Shown: piece by piece, positions 46,012-53,558 of the stretch
How the letters are laid out: each line of letters opens with the position of its first letter
Position numbering within the stretch: the first letter of the stretch is position 1
Origin: Flintibacter faecis
GTDB lineage: Bacteria; Bacillota; Clostridia; Oscillospirales; Oscillospiraceae
Direction of reading: 5' to 3'
DNA length: 64,000 bases
Assembly: GCF_014287875.1 (NCBI RefSeq)
Contig: NZ_JACOPN010000001.1
Location: 248,001-312,000 of the forward strand
Notes under the pieces: generated by a model
What the model saw: the letters and a program-made list of their open reading frames with translations, nothing else
Database searches by the model: none
What the model was told of the DNA's origin: nothing
Program-made: the position numbers and the translations under genes

Positions 46012-47556
46012 TCACAGCCGGTCGCCCAGGGCCTGGGTCTGGCGCACCAGCACCTTTTCGTCATAGCAGGAAAAGGCGTCGTCCACCAGCTTCTTGTCCG
46101 GGGCGGGGGTGAACAGCGAGACCACGGGGACCAGGATCAGCCCGGCGATCATGCAGAACGCGCCCGCGTTGATGGGAGAGCGGAGCAGGGCGGGGAAGGA
46201 GGCCCGGAGGAAGATGTTGGCGATCATCACGATGGTGGAGAAAAAGAAGCTGACCCAGCAGGCGGCCTTAGAGGCCCGCTTCCAGTACAATCCGAACAGG
46301 AAGGGGGCCAGGAAGGCACCCGCCAGCGCCCCCCAGCTGACACCCATAAGCTGGGCGATGAAGGTAACGTTGGAGTGATACTGCACCAGGGCGATGACCA
46401 CAGAGATGGCGATGAACACCACGATGAGACAGCGCATGATGAACACCTGGCGCTTTTCGCTCATGTCCTTGATGATGTTGTCCTTCAAAAAGTCCAGGGT
46501 GAGGGTGGAGCTGGAGGCCAGTACCAGGGAGGACAGGGTGGACATGGATGCGGACAGCACCAGGATGACCACCACAGCGATGAGCAGGTCGGGCAGGCCG
46601 GAGAGCATGGTGGGGATGATGGAGTCATATCCCCCGGCGGCCAGGTCCACCTTGTCGGAGAACAGCCGGCCGAAGCCGCCCAGGAAGTAGCACCCGCCGG
46701 CCACCAGCGCGGCGAACACAGTGGAGATGACCATGCCGGTGTCGATGGCCTTCTCGTCCTTGATGGCATAGAACTTCTGCACCATCTGGGGCAGGCCCCA
46801 GGTGCCCAAAGAGGTCAGCAGCACCACGCCCAGCAGATTCATCGGGTCGGGGCCAAAGAAAGAGGCGAACACGCCGGGGGCCTGGGAGACCTCCGGGTCC
46901 TGGACCTGCGCCAGGCCCTCCAAAGCGGCCATGAATCCGCCCTGGCTGTGAAGTACGGCGGCGATGACGGCGCAGATCCCGAAGATCATGATGATGCCCT
47001 GGATAAAGTCGTTGATGGCGGTGGCCATATAGCCCCCGGCAATGACATACACGCCGGTGAGCACCGCCATAACAATGACACACAGGGAGTAGTCGATGTG
47101 AAAGGCCATGCCGAACAGGCGGCTCAGGCCGTTGTACAGGCTGGCGGTGTAGGGGATGAGGAAGATGAAGATGATGACCGAGGCGGCGATCTTCAGGGAC
47201 TTGCTGCCAAAACGCTTGCCGAAAAACTCCGGCATGGTGGCGCTGTCCAGGTGCTGAGACATGATGCGGGTGCGGCGGCCCAGCACGGCCCAGGCCAGCA
47301 GGGAGCCCAGCAGGGCGTTGCCGATGCCCGCCCAGGTGGCGGCGATGCCGTATTTCCAGCCGAACTGTCCGGCGTAGCCCACAAAGACCACAGCGGAAAA
47401 ATAGGACGTGCCATAGGCGAAGGCGGTGAGCCACGGGCCCACCGAGCGCCCGCCCAGCACAAAGCCGTTTACGTCGGTGGCATGCTTGCGGCAATAAAGG
47501 CCGATGCCCACCATCACGGCGAAGAACACCAACAGCAGGGTGATCTTGATAACCAT
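46012..47556 (-). CDS. Sodium:solute symporter (SSS family)
   Basis: 514-aa, 13-helix Na+-coupled transporter. SSS signatures: 'GGRSVGPWLTAFAYGTSYFSAVVFVGYAG' in helix 1-2, 'GVYVIAGGYMATAINDFIQGIIM' and 'GTWGLPQMVQKFYAIKDEKA', and 'LVLSASMSTLSSLVLASSSTLTLDF' carrying the Na2-site serines. It is closest in look to the proline/pantothenate PutP-PanF group; substrate not certain. Start ATG 47556 sits 8 bases after AGAGGAA. Its promoter carries a dyad (47593-47630), so it is probably repressor-controlled. The mobile element inserted 144 bases upstream of the start, beyond the promoter. Confidence 0.87.
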   Translation of the reverse strand: MVIKITLLLVFFAVMVGIGLYCRKHATDVNGFVLGGRSVGPWLTAFAYGTSYFSAVVFVGYAGQFGWKYGIAATWAGIGNALLGSLLAWAVLGRRTRIMSQHLDSATMPEFFGKRFGSKSLKIAASVIIFIFLIPYTASLYNGLSRLFGMAFHIDYSLCVIVMAVLTGVYVIAGGYMATAINDFIQGIIMIFGICAVIAAVLHSQGGFMAALEGLAQVQDPEVSQAPGVFASFFGPDPMNLLGVVLLTSLGTWGLPQMVQKFYAIKDEKAIDTGMVISTVFAALVAGGCYFLGGFGRLFSDKVDLAAGGYDSIIPTMLSGLPDLLIAVVVILVLSASMSTLSSLVLASSSTLTLDFLKDNIIKDMSEKRQVFIMRCLIVVFIAISVVIALVQYHSNVTFIAQLMGVSWGALAGAFLAPFLFGLYWKRASKAACWVSFFFSTIVMIANIFLRASFPALLRSPINAGAFCMIAGLILVPVVSLFTPAPDKKLVDDAFSCYDEKVLVRQTQALGDRL

Positions 47557-47592
47557 ATGGATCATTCCTCTCACACACATTTTGTTGCTTTG

Positions 47593-47630
47593 CTGCGTTG
47601 CAGTTTAACGCAGAGAAGCAGAAAAGTCAA
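47593..47630 (-). promoter_or_regulatory. Promoter and operator dyad of the symporter gene
   Basis: TTGACT (47630-47625), 17-base spacer, TAAACT (47607-47602). CTGCGTT (47593-47599) and AACGCAG (47607-47613) form a perfect dyad overlapping the -10 box, a typical repressor site. Confidence 0.6.
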
Positions 47631-47659
47631 GCGTTATTTCAAAATTTTTTCTTCCAATC

Positions 47660-47698
47660 AAAAAAATCTGCGGACCGCCAAAAACAGCAGTCCACAGA
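47660..47698 (-). terminator. Original cca terminator, now displaced by the mobile element
   Basis: On the minus strand: TCTGTGGACTGC, 8-base loop, GCGGTCCGCAGA, then TTTTTTT. The element at 47700-50376 is inserted at its 5' arm, so cca transcripts reach it only after crossing 2.7 kb. Confidence 0.8.
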
Positions 47699-47699
47699 C
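47690..47699 (+). repeat. Target-site duplication, left copy
   Basis: GTCCACAGAC, identical to 50377-50386, directly flanking the inverted ends of the element. Confidence 0.9.
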
Positions 47700-47732
47700 C
47701 AATGTCATTAAGTTAAGCAAATCCGCGCACAC

Positions 47733-47771
47733 GAAAAAATGCCACCTCGATTTTTCGAGGTGGGCATTTTT
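47733..47771 (-). terminator. Terminator of the LysM gene
   Basis: AAAAAATGCCCACCTCGA...TCGAGGTGGCATTTTTT; nearly symmetric, just inside the left end of the element. Confidence 0.9.
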
Positions 47772-47800
47772 TATGCTTTCGTTATGCGGTTTGATTGTGC

Positions 47801-48733
47801 TTACTTCGCGGGCAGGACAATGACCTGTCCCTCGTAAATGGTATTGGCATTCTTCAGACGATCGGTGTTGCGCTGGAAAATCGCCTGATACTTCTGGCTG
47901 CTGCCGTAGTGCGCCTTGGCGATCGTGCCGAGGGTGTCGCCAGCCTTGACGGTGTACAGAGTCTCGCCCTGTGCGGCAACGGGATTGGCGATCTTAGCGG
48001 TCTTGCCCAGCTTCTCGGGCAGGGTGAGCGTTACACCGGCGGTCAGCTTTGCGCCCTTGTTGGCCTTGTAGAGTGCCTTCCACACGCCGTAAGTACCGTA
48101 GTTGTTCAGCGCGATCGTGCCGTAGGTATCGCCCTTTTTCACGGTATAAGAGCCAGCGGCAGCGGGCGCAGCGGGCTGTGCGGGAGTGGTAGGCTGCGTG
48201 GGAGTGGTAGGCTGCGTGGGAGCGGTAGGCTGCGTGGGAGCGGTGGACTCGGCGGGCTGTTCGGGTTTTACCGGGGTGGTAGGCGCAGTAGCAGTGCCGT
48301 CGCCCAGCTTCACCAAATATTGTGTGCCGTCTGCACCCCATAACTCCATCGCACAACTATTGTTGCCTTCAAGGGAGTATTTGCCTTTGTCGAAGTACTC
48401 ATCGACGCTGCCAGTATCTAAGTAGTCTGCAAAACCTGTAATAAACAGTACACCCTCGGCGGTAACCCCGTAGATACCATAGAGGACAGACCCTTCAACT
48501 TTCAGGTTACTGCCGGGCTTCAGCGTAATGGGAACATACACCTCGTCTGTAAGTTCATCGGTTTCAGGGGATTTGAACTTTACCGTAGTAGCCTCGCCCT
48601 TAATGGCTGCCTCAAAAGTCACGACACCATCCTCGGTCTTAACCGATACGGAACCATAGTCTGCGGCGGACGCGGGAACGGCCAGCCCCATGCACAGGGC
48701 CAGTGCTAAAATCAGACTTGCAAACTTTTTCAT
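47801..48733 (-). CDS. Secreted LysM-domain protein (element cargo)
   Basis: 310 aa. Signal peptide (MKKFASLILALALCMGLAVPASA, cleavage about 23), a novel beta-rich domain (about 24-155: VYVPITLKPGSNLKVEG...GVLFITGFADYLDTG), a Pro/Thr linker of six-residue repeats (PTQPTAPTQPTTPTQP), then two LysM modules (about 200-245 SYTVKKGDTYGTIALNNYG...; 260-309 LYTVKAGDTLGTIAKAHYG...), which bind peptidoglycan. Likely attached to the cell wall outside the cell. ATG 48733 follows AAGGAAGG. Carried inside a transposable element, so it is spread as cargo; whether it benefits the host is unknown. Confidence 0.85.
   Translation of the reverse strand: MKKFASLILALALCMGLAVPASAADYGSVSVKTEDGVVTFEAAIKGEATTVKFKSPETDELTDEVYVPITLKPGSNLKVEGSVLYGIYGVTAEGVLFITGFADYLDTGSVDEYFDKGKYSLEGNNSCAMELWGADGTQYLVKLGDGTATAPTTPVKPEQPAESTAPTQPTAPTQPTTPTQPTTPAQPAAPAAAGSYTVKKGDTYGTIALNNYGTYGVWKALYKANKGAKLTAGVTLTLPEKLGKTAKIANPVAAQGETLYTVKAGDTLGTIAKAHYGSSQKYQAIFQRNTDRLKNANTIYEGQVIVLPAK
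48179..48250. repeat. 18-bp tandem repeats coding the LysM-protein linker
   Basis: Four units of 18 bp (48179-48196, 48197-48214, 48215-48232, 48233-48250), type CGTGGGAGTGGTAGGCTG, the last diverged. Each encodes six residues (PTxPTQ-like), so unit number can change without shifting the frame. Confidence 0.85.
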
Positions 48734-49676
48734 TTTGTAAACCTTCCTTTTTGTTTGTGTTTTTGTTGTGCCGTTTGCCCTCTGCGCTCCTCTCCCTTTG
48801 GGCTGTACTCCCCCCGCGGCACAACACACAAAACAACAAAAAGCCAGCCCTCGTATTTCCGACCAGCCGCCCGCAGGAACGGGGAACGCTCCCCGTCCGC
48901 GGGTGCCAGCCGGAAACGCAAAAAAAGCGGTGCCGAGCGTAAAACTCAACACCGCTAAAAAAGCATAACACAAATTACCTACCGCCCCCACCATCTTTGC
49001 CTTGAAAAAGCTCTTGTCGGCGGGTATAATAGGCTCTGTGGTGTGACCGTGATGGTCATTGTGTTGAGTGGTGTAGACACTCTTCATAGGCCCATAGGGT
49101 GCTGGTAACACCCTATGGGCTGCCGCTTATTCGCGTTTCCGATTTGATTTTACAACAACTATCGATAAAAGGCAAGAGCAAAAGCGGGCGTTTGTCCGCT
49201 TTTTTCCATATTTCGCAGAACGATTTTTCCACAGATTTTTGATACAGGCGCAGAACTTGTTATGATTTTCGCTCGTATTTCCCTTTTTGGTAATTTAAGT
49301 TCAATTTTTTAACCGTTTCGCAGACTGGTTGATATTTTATGCTTTCCTTAACTTAACGGTTTTTCTCGGAAAATTTCTCGAAAAAATACCCACCGCGAAA
49401 ATTTTGATACCGCCATTTTTACAACATGACGCGGACAAGTTGAGATTTCACCAAGAACATTTCTCTGCCTGTTGATTGGAAAAAAGCTGATTTCTGCTGT
49501 TTTCGCGAGACTTGTTAAAATTTTCGCATGACATTCGCTGTTGTGGCGGTTTTAGAGGTCTGTTAAGTTAAGGCGGCATTTCTTTTTTGAAAAACGCCGT
49601 TTTTGAGGGGGAAAAACAGACTTTTTGAAAAAAATGCGTTGAGGGGGCGGTGTCCGCAAACACCACCCCCTCTTTT
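48734..49676. other. Non-coding region inside the mobile element
   Basis: Next to the LysM gene (48734-49135) is its leader/promoter area; it holds a perfect 12-bp hairpin (GCCCATAGGGTG / CACCCTATGGGC, 49090-49101 and 49109-49120). From 49136 the sequence is very AT-rich and without a believable frame. It contains two 18-bp direct repeats of type ACTTGTTAxxATTTTCGC (49255-49272 and 49510-49527, 16 of 18 equal) and inner copies of the end core TTAACTTAA (49348-49356) and TTAAGTTAA (49563-49571). Confidence 0.6.
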
Positions 49677-50096
49677 TTACGCGGCTACGCGGTAGACAAA
49701 TCCCGCGCAACCTTTCACTTTCAAATTGCGCTCGTCCTGTCGGTCGGGACGAATGGGAACGGTATGCCGCGCGATTTCCTCCAGCAGCTTTTCACCGCCC
49801 GCGCGGGGCGTTCGCAAGAACTCTTTGCAGAGCATGACCGCCATTTTGAAATTGACCTTGTAGGCGTAAACGCCGTTTTTCGGCTGACGGACAACGACTT
49901 CTTTACAGACGCGGCTTGCAAAGTTAAATGCGGTCAGGCTGGCGTAAATTTCCTGCTCCGCGAAAGCGTCGGACTTGCCATGCAGATCGACAAGACCCAG
50001 CGTGTACTTGAGGTCACGGAACGAGCCCCAACGGAGATGATACAGTTCCCGAATATCCGCAAGCGTAAAGGACGGGGGCAGAGAAGTGGCAGCCAA
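49677..50096 (-). pseudogene. IS4-family transposase, C-terminal remnant
   Basis: 139 residues of a DDE transposase. It covers the last part of the catalytic domain: LPPSFTLADIRELYHLRWGSFRDLKYTLGLVDLHGKSDAFAEQEIYASLTAFNFASR. In IS4 enzymes this region normally reads YHLRWGIETSFRDLKY, the E being the third catalytic acid; here the three residues IET are missing. The DDE aspartates and the N-terminal two thirds are absent. The first codon is a TTG with no ribosome site. Not functional. It lies near the right end of the element in the orientation expected for the ancestral IS. Confidence 0.8.
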
Positions 50097-50294
50097 ACAA
50101 AAGCAATCAAAAACTTCTAAAACTCAATCAATTTTGGCTAAACTCTCACATTTTGGCTGTCTCAAATTCTGCTTGCGAACACCGTTCACCACGGCGTTTC
50201 ATTTACTCTATCTCCATGCGGCGGAAAAAGCAAGCGGATAGAGAAATTCTTTACATTTTATTCAAAATTTGCGGTTAATTAAATGCAACAGCCC

Positions 50295-50351
50295 AAAAAG
50301 CGCCCAGCCGTTGAGAAGAGGAAAGCATCTTTCCACCCCTCAACGGCTGGG
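50295..50351 (-). terminator. Right-end hairpin of the element, possible insulating terminator
   Basis: Perfect 13-bp stem CCCAGCCGTTGAG (50303-50315) / CTCAACGGCTGGG (50339-50351) with inner GGAAAG/CTTTCC; on the minus strand CGCTTTTTGG follows. It faces transcription arriving from cca. The stretch 50097-50294 has no gene; only decayed transposase upstream sequence. Confidence 0.65.
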
Positions 50352-50376
50352 TCTTTAGATTAACTTAATGACATTG

Positions 50377-50386
50377 GTCCACAGAC
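50377..50386 (+). repeat. Target-site duplication, right copy
   Basis: GTCCACAGAC, identical to 47690-47699. Confidence 0.9.
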
Positions 50387-50395
50387 TCCATTTTC

Positions 50396-51724
50396 TTATC
50401 CCATCGACTCCCCCGCCAATTTCATCAGAACCCCACGCTCATTGGGCAGCTGCTCCGCCAGCACGGCCTCCAGACAGCGGTCCAGCGCCCGGCCGATCTC
50501 CGGGCCCCTCAGCCCCAGCTCCAGCATGTCCCGGCCATTCACCGCCAGGTCCTTTTTCTGAAAGCAGGCCCCCTCTGCCAGCAGCTGGTCCAGCACGGCC
50601 CGGGCCCGGTCCAGCTCCTCCTGCCGCCCGGCGGCCAGGGGGGACTGGGCGGCGTTGTCCGCCCGGTGGAGGGCGATGAGCTGGGCCGTCCCCTCCGGCC
50701 CCAGCCGGGCCAGCAGGCGGCGGATGGGGCGGCGCTCCGGGACGATGGGCCGGTCGTGCAGGGCCACCAGGGCTGTGATCTTCTGCCGGGTGTCCGTGTC
50801 AAAGCGCAGACGGCTGAGGATCTCCCCGGCCAGTCGGGCGCTCTCCTCCCCGTGGCCATAGAAGTGGCCCACGCCCTTCTCATCCAGGGTGAAGCAGGCG
50901 GGTTTGCCCAGGTCGTGGAGCAGGGCGGCCCAGCGCAGCACGGGCGTGGCCGGGGCGGCATCCACCGCCGCCAGGGTGTGGTGCCACACATCTTTATCGT
51001 GCCAGGGATTGCGCTGGTCAAAGCCGAAGGCTGGCACCAGCTCGGGCAGGACCTGGGCGGCCACCGGGGCATATGCCTCCAGCACCCGGCCGGCCGCCGG
51101 GCCGCACAGCAGCCGGGTCAGCTCCTCCCGCACCCGCTCACGGGCAATACCGTCCAGCAGGGCACGGCTGCCCAGCAGCGCCGCCCCGGTGTCCTCCTCC
51201 ACACGAAAATCCAGCACGGCGGCAAAGCGCATACACCGCAGCATCCGCAGGCCGTCCTCCTGAAAGCGCCGGGCCGGGTCGCCCACACAGCGGACAAGTC
51301 CCGCCGCCAGGTCCTCCCGGCCCCCGTGGAGGTCGATGAGCCCCTCCCCGGGGTGATAGGCCATGGCGTTGATGGTAAAGTCCCGCCGCTCCAGATCCCG
51401 CTCCAGGCTGGGGGTAAAGGCCACCCCGTCGGGGTGCCGCCCGTCGGAATAGGTGCCGTCCACCCGGAAGGTGGTGATCTCCAGGGGCAGGCCGTCCATC
51501 AGCACCGTCACCGTGCCGTGCTTCAGCCCCGTCTCCACCAGACGGAAGCCGGAAAAGACCCGCTCGGTCTCCTCCGGCCGGGCGCTGGTGGTCAAATCAA
51601 AATCGGTGAGGGCTCCCCTGCCCCGCAGCAGCTCCCGCACTGCGCCCCCTACCAGATAGGCCCGGTGGCCGGCGGCGTTGAGCATTTCCATGGCCCGCAG
51701 CACCTGGGGCGGCAGATCGTACAT
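50396..51724 (-). CDS. cca: CCA-adding tRNA nucleotidyltransferase
   Basis: 442-aa class II nucleotidyltransferase that builds or repairs the CCA end of tRNAs. Head domain: LVGGAVRELLRG, the metal-binding DFDLTTSARPEE, RRDFTINAMAYHP and the nucleotide-selecting region GLRMLRCMRFAAVLDF (EDxxR-like, here QEDGLRMLR). Residues about 245-345 form an HD domain (LLHDLGKP, HGEESARLA, ALVALHDRP), as in Firmicutes enzymes with phosphohydrolase activity. GGGAGAGGGAAC precedes ATG 51724. Its terminator has been separated from it by the mobile element. A poly(A)-polymerase role cannot be excluded but is less likely. Confidence 0.9.
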   Translation of the reverse strand: MYDLPPQVLRAMEMLNAAGHRAYLVGGAVRELLRGRGALTDFDLTTSARPEETERVFSGFRLVETGLKHGTVTVLMDGLPLEITTFRVDGTYSDGRHPDGVAFTPSLERDLERRDFTINAMAYHPGEGLIDLHGGREDLAAGLVRCVGDPARRFQEDGLRMLRCMRFAAVLDFRVEEDTGAALLGSRALLDGIARERVREELTRLLCGPAAGRVLEAYAPVAAQVLPELVPAFGFDQRNPWHDKDVWHHTLAAVDAAPATPVLRWAALLHDLGKPACFTLDEKGVGHFYGHGEESARLAGEILSRLRFDTDTRQKITALVALHDRPIVPERRPIRRLLARLGPEGTAQLIALHRADNAAQSPLAAGRQEELDRARAVLDQLLAEGACFQKKDLAVNGRDMLELGLRGPEIGRALDRCLEAVLAEQLPNERGVLMKLAGESMG

Positions 51725-51791
51725 GTTCCCTCTCCCCTCTCTGTTTTCTTTTCAGTATAGCCGCCCCCGGCCCGTCCGTCAAATGCAAAGG

Positions 51792-51831
51792 GACCGGCCC
51801 CTGCGCATCACGAACTGCACAGGGGCCGGTC
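51792..51831 (-). terminator. Hairpin terminator after the P5C dehydrogenase gene
   Basis: 12-bp perfect stem GACCGGCCCCTG (51792-51803) / CAGGGGCCGGTC (51820-51831), with CCCTTTG after it on the minus strand; U-tract weak. Confidence 0.7.
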
Positions 51832-51866
51832 TTATCACAAAAAGGAAGTCCAAGGGGAAGCCTGGC

Positions 51867-53495
51867 TCAGGGCTGAGCCATATAGGGGTAGTTGATGGCG
51901 GCGGAGGGCGTGAAGGCCTCCTTCACCGCGTGGGCGCTGAGCCAGCGAATGATGTTCAGCCCCGTACCCGCCTTGTCGTTGGTGCCGGAGGCCCGGGCCC
52001 CGCCGAAGGGCTGCTGGCCCACCACAGCTCCGGTACACTTGTCGTTGATATAGAAGTTGCCGCAGGAGTTGCGCAAGGCCCGTTCCATCTTCACGATGGC
52101 CTGGCGGTCCTGGGCGAAGATCGCACCGGTGAGGGCATAGGGAGAGGCGGTGTCGCACACCTTCAGCGTCTCATCCAGTTGGTCATCGGGATAGACATAC
52201 ACAGACAGGATGGGCCCGAAGATCTCCTTCACCATGGACTCGTAATAGGGGCTGCTGCACCGGATGACGGTGGGCTGCACAAACCATCCCTTGCTGTCAT
52301 CACAGGTGCCGCCCGCCACGATCTCGCACTCCGGGGATGCGGCGGCCCGATCCAGATAGCCCTTGCAGGTCTGGAAGGAGGCCCGGTCGATGACGGCGGC
52401 CATAAAGGTGTCGAATTCCTGCACGTCGCCCACCTTCAGCGCGGCCACCTTCTCCTTCAGACCCCGCTCCACCTGGGGCCACAGGCTCGCTGGGACAAAG
52501 GCCCGGGAGCAGGCGGAGCACTTCTGGCCTTGGAACTCGAAGGACCCGCGGACCAGCGCAGCCACCAGTGGCTCCACGTCGGCGGTGGGGTGGGCGAAGA
52601 TATAGTCCTTGCCGCCGGTCTCGCCCACCAGACGGGGGTAATTGGCATAGGAGGCGATGTTCTCGCCCACCTGCTTCCACACGCCCTGGAACACGGCGGT
52701 GGAGCCGGTGAAGTGGAAGCCGGCCATCTTGGGGTGGGGGATGACATACTTGGACATATCCGCACCGTCGCAGGGGACGAAGTTGATGACCCCGGCGGGG
52801 AGGCCGCAGTCCATGAGCAGCTTCATGTAATAGTAGTTGGCCAGCACCGCAGTACGGGAGGGCTTCCACAGGGCCACGTTGCCCACGATGGCGGGGGCTG
52901 TGGGCAGGTTGCCGCCGATGGACGTGAAGTTAAAGGGGGTGATGGCGCAGATGAAGCCGTCCAGGGGGCGATAATCCTGACGGTTCCAGATACCGTCGGT
53001 GCTCAGGGGCTGGTCCTTGAAAATCTCCTGGGCGGACCATACGCCAAAGCGCAGGAAGTCGGCCAGTTCGGCAATGTCGATCTCCGCCTGGAACACAGTT
53101 TTGGACTGACCCAGCATGGTGGATGCGTTGAGCACCTGGCGATACGGCCCGGTGATGCGGTCGGCGGCCTTCAGAAAGATGGCGGAGCGGTGCTCCCAGG
53201 GCATCTCCTCCCAGGCTTCCTTGGCCTCCAGGGCTGCGCCGATGGCCTGCTTCAGTTCCGTCTCCCCGGCCATGCAGCACTCGGCGATGACGTGCTGGTG
53301 GTCGTGGGGCATGGTCACCTTGATGGTATGGTCCGTCCAGACCTCCTTGCCGCCGATGATCAGAGGGATACGGACCACCTGCTCAGACTGGCGCTTCAAT
53401 TCAGCTTTCAGCTCCGTCCGCTCGGGGCTGCCGGGCAGATAGCCCTTAAAGGGGTCGTTGGCGGGCTTGGCAATGGTAAAATAGGCGTTGGGCAT
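51867..53495 (-). CDS. 1-Pyrroline-5-carboxylate dehydrogenase (ALDH4 type)
   Basis: 542-aa NAD+-dependent aldehyde dehydrogenase oxidising glutamate-5-semialdehyde (or its 4-hydroxy analogue) to glutamate (or 4-hydroxyglutamate). Signatures: TPFNFTSIGGNLPTAPAIVGN, catalytic Glu in VGETGGKD, catalytic Cys in FEFQGQKCSACSR, and the ALDH4-typical KEIFGPILSVYVY and QPFGGARASGTNDKAG. Its 540-aa length and start (NDPFKGYLPGSPERTELKAELK) match the stand-alone eukaryote-like ALDH4A1 form and not PutA. Last gene of the LysR-linked operon, 63 bases after the DapA-family gene. Confidence 0.92.
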   Translation of the reverse strand: MPNAYFTIAKPANDPFKGYLPGSPERTELKAELKRQSEQVVRIPLIIGGKEVWTDHTIKVTMPHDHQHVIAECCMAGETELKQAIGAALEAKEAWEEMPWEHRSAIFLKAADRITGPYRQVLNASTMLGQSKTVFQAEIDIAELADFLRFGVWSAQEIFKDQPLSTDGIWNRQDYRPLDGFICAITPFNFTSIGGNLPTAPAIVGNVALWKPSRTAVLANYYYMKLLMDCGLPAGVINFVPCDGADMSKYVIPHPKMAGFHFTGSTAVFQGVWKQVGENIASYANYPRLVGETGGKDYIFAHPTADVEPLVAALVRGSFEFQGQKCSACSRAFVPASLWPQVERGLKEKVAALKVGDVQEFDTFMAAVIDRASFQTCKGYLDRAAASPECEIVAGGTCDDSKGWFVQPTVIRCSSPYYESMVKEIFGPILSVYVYPDDQLDETLKVCDTASPYALTGAIFAQDRQAIVKMERALRNSCGNFYINDKCTGAVVGQQPFGGARASGTNDKAGTGLNIIRWLSAHAVKEAFTPSAAINYPYMAQP

Positions 53496-53558
53496 AGCAA
53501 TGACCTCCTATTGTCATCTTGTCGTATCTGCGTCTGTTCCGCTGTTCGATCCCGGGGC

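Larger units (their letters stand above)
47700..50376. mobile_element. MIC-like transposable element with LysM cargo (IS4-type ends)
   Basis: 2,677 bp bounded by perfect 17-bp inverted repeats, CAATGTCATTAAGTTAA at 47700-47716 and its complement at 50360-50376, and flanked by a 10-bp direct repeat. A 10-bp duplication and ends of this kind fit the IS4/IS231 group. Inside: a LysM-protein gene (47801-48733), a 940-base non-coding stretch, and the C-terminal third of an IS4-type transposase (49677-50096) without its catalytic core. With intact ends, a cargo gene and no working transposase it corresponds to a mobile insertion cassette, moved by a related transposase elsewhere in the genome. Confidence 0.85.

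Noticed and set aside
49650..50120. 156-codon frame on the plus strand opposite the transposase remnant
   Set aside because: The minus-strand translation has clear IS4 transposase similarity; the plus frame has no ribosome site or recognisable domain.
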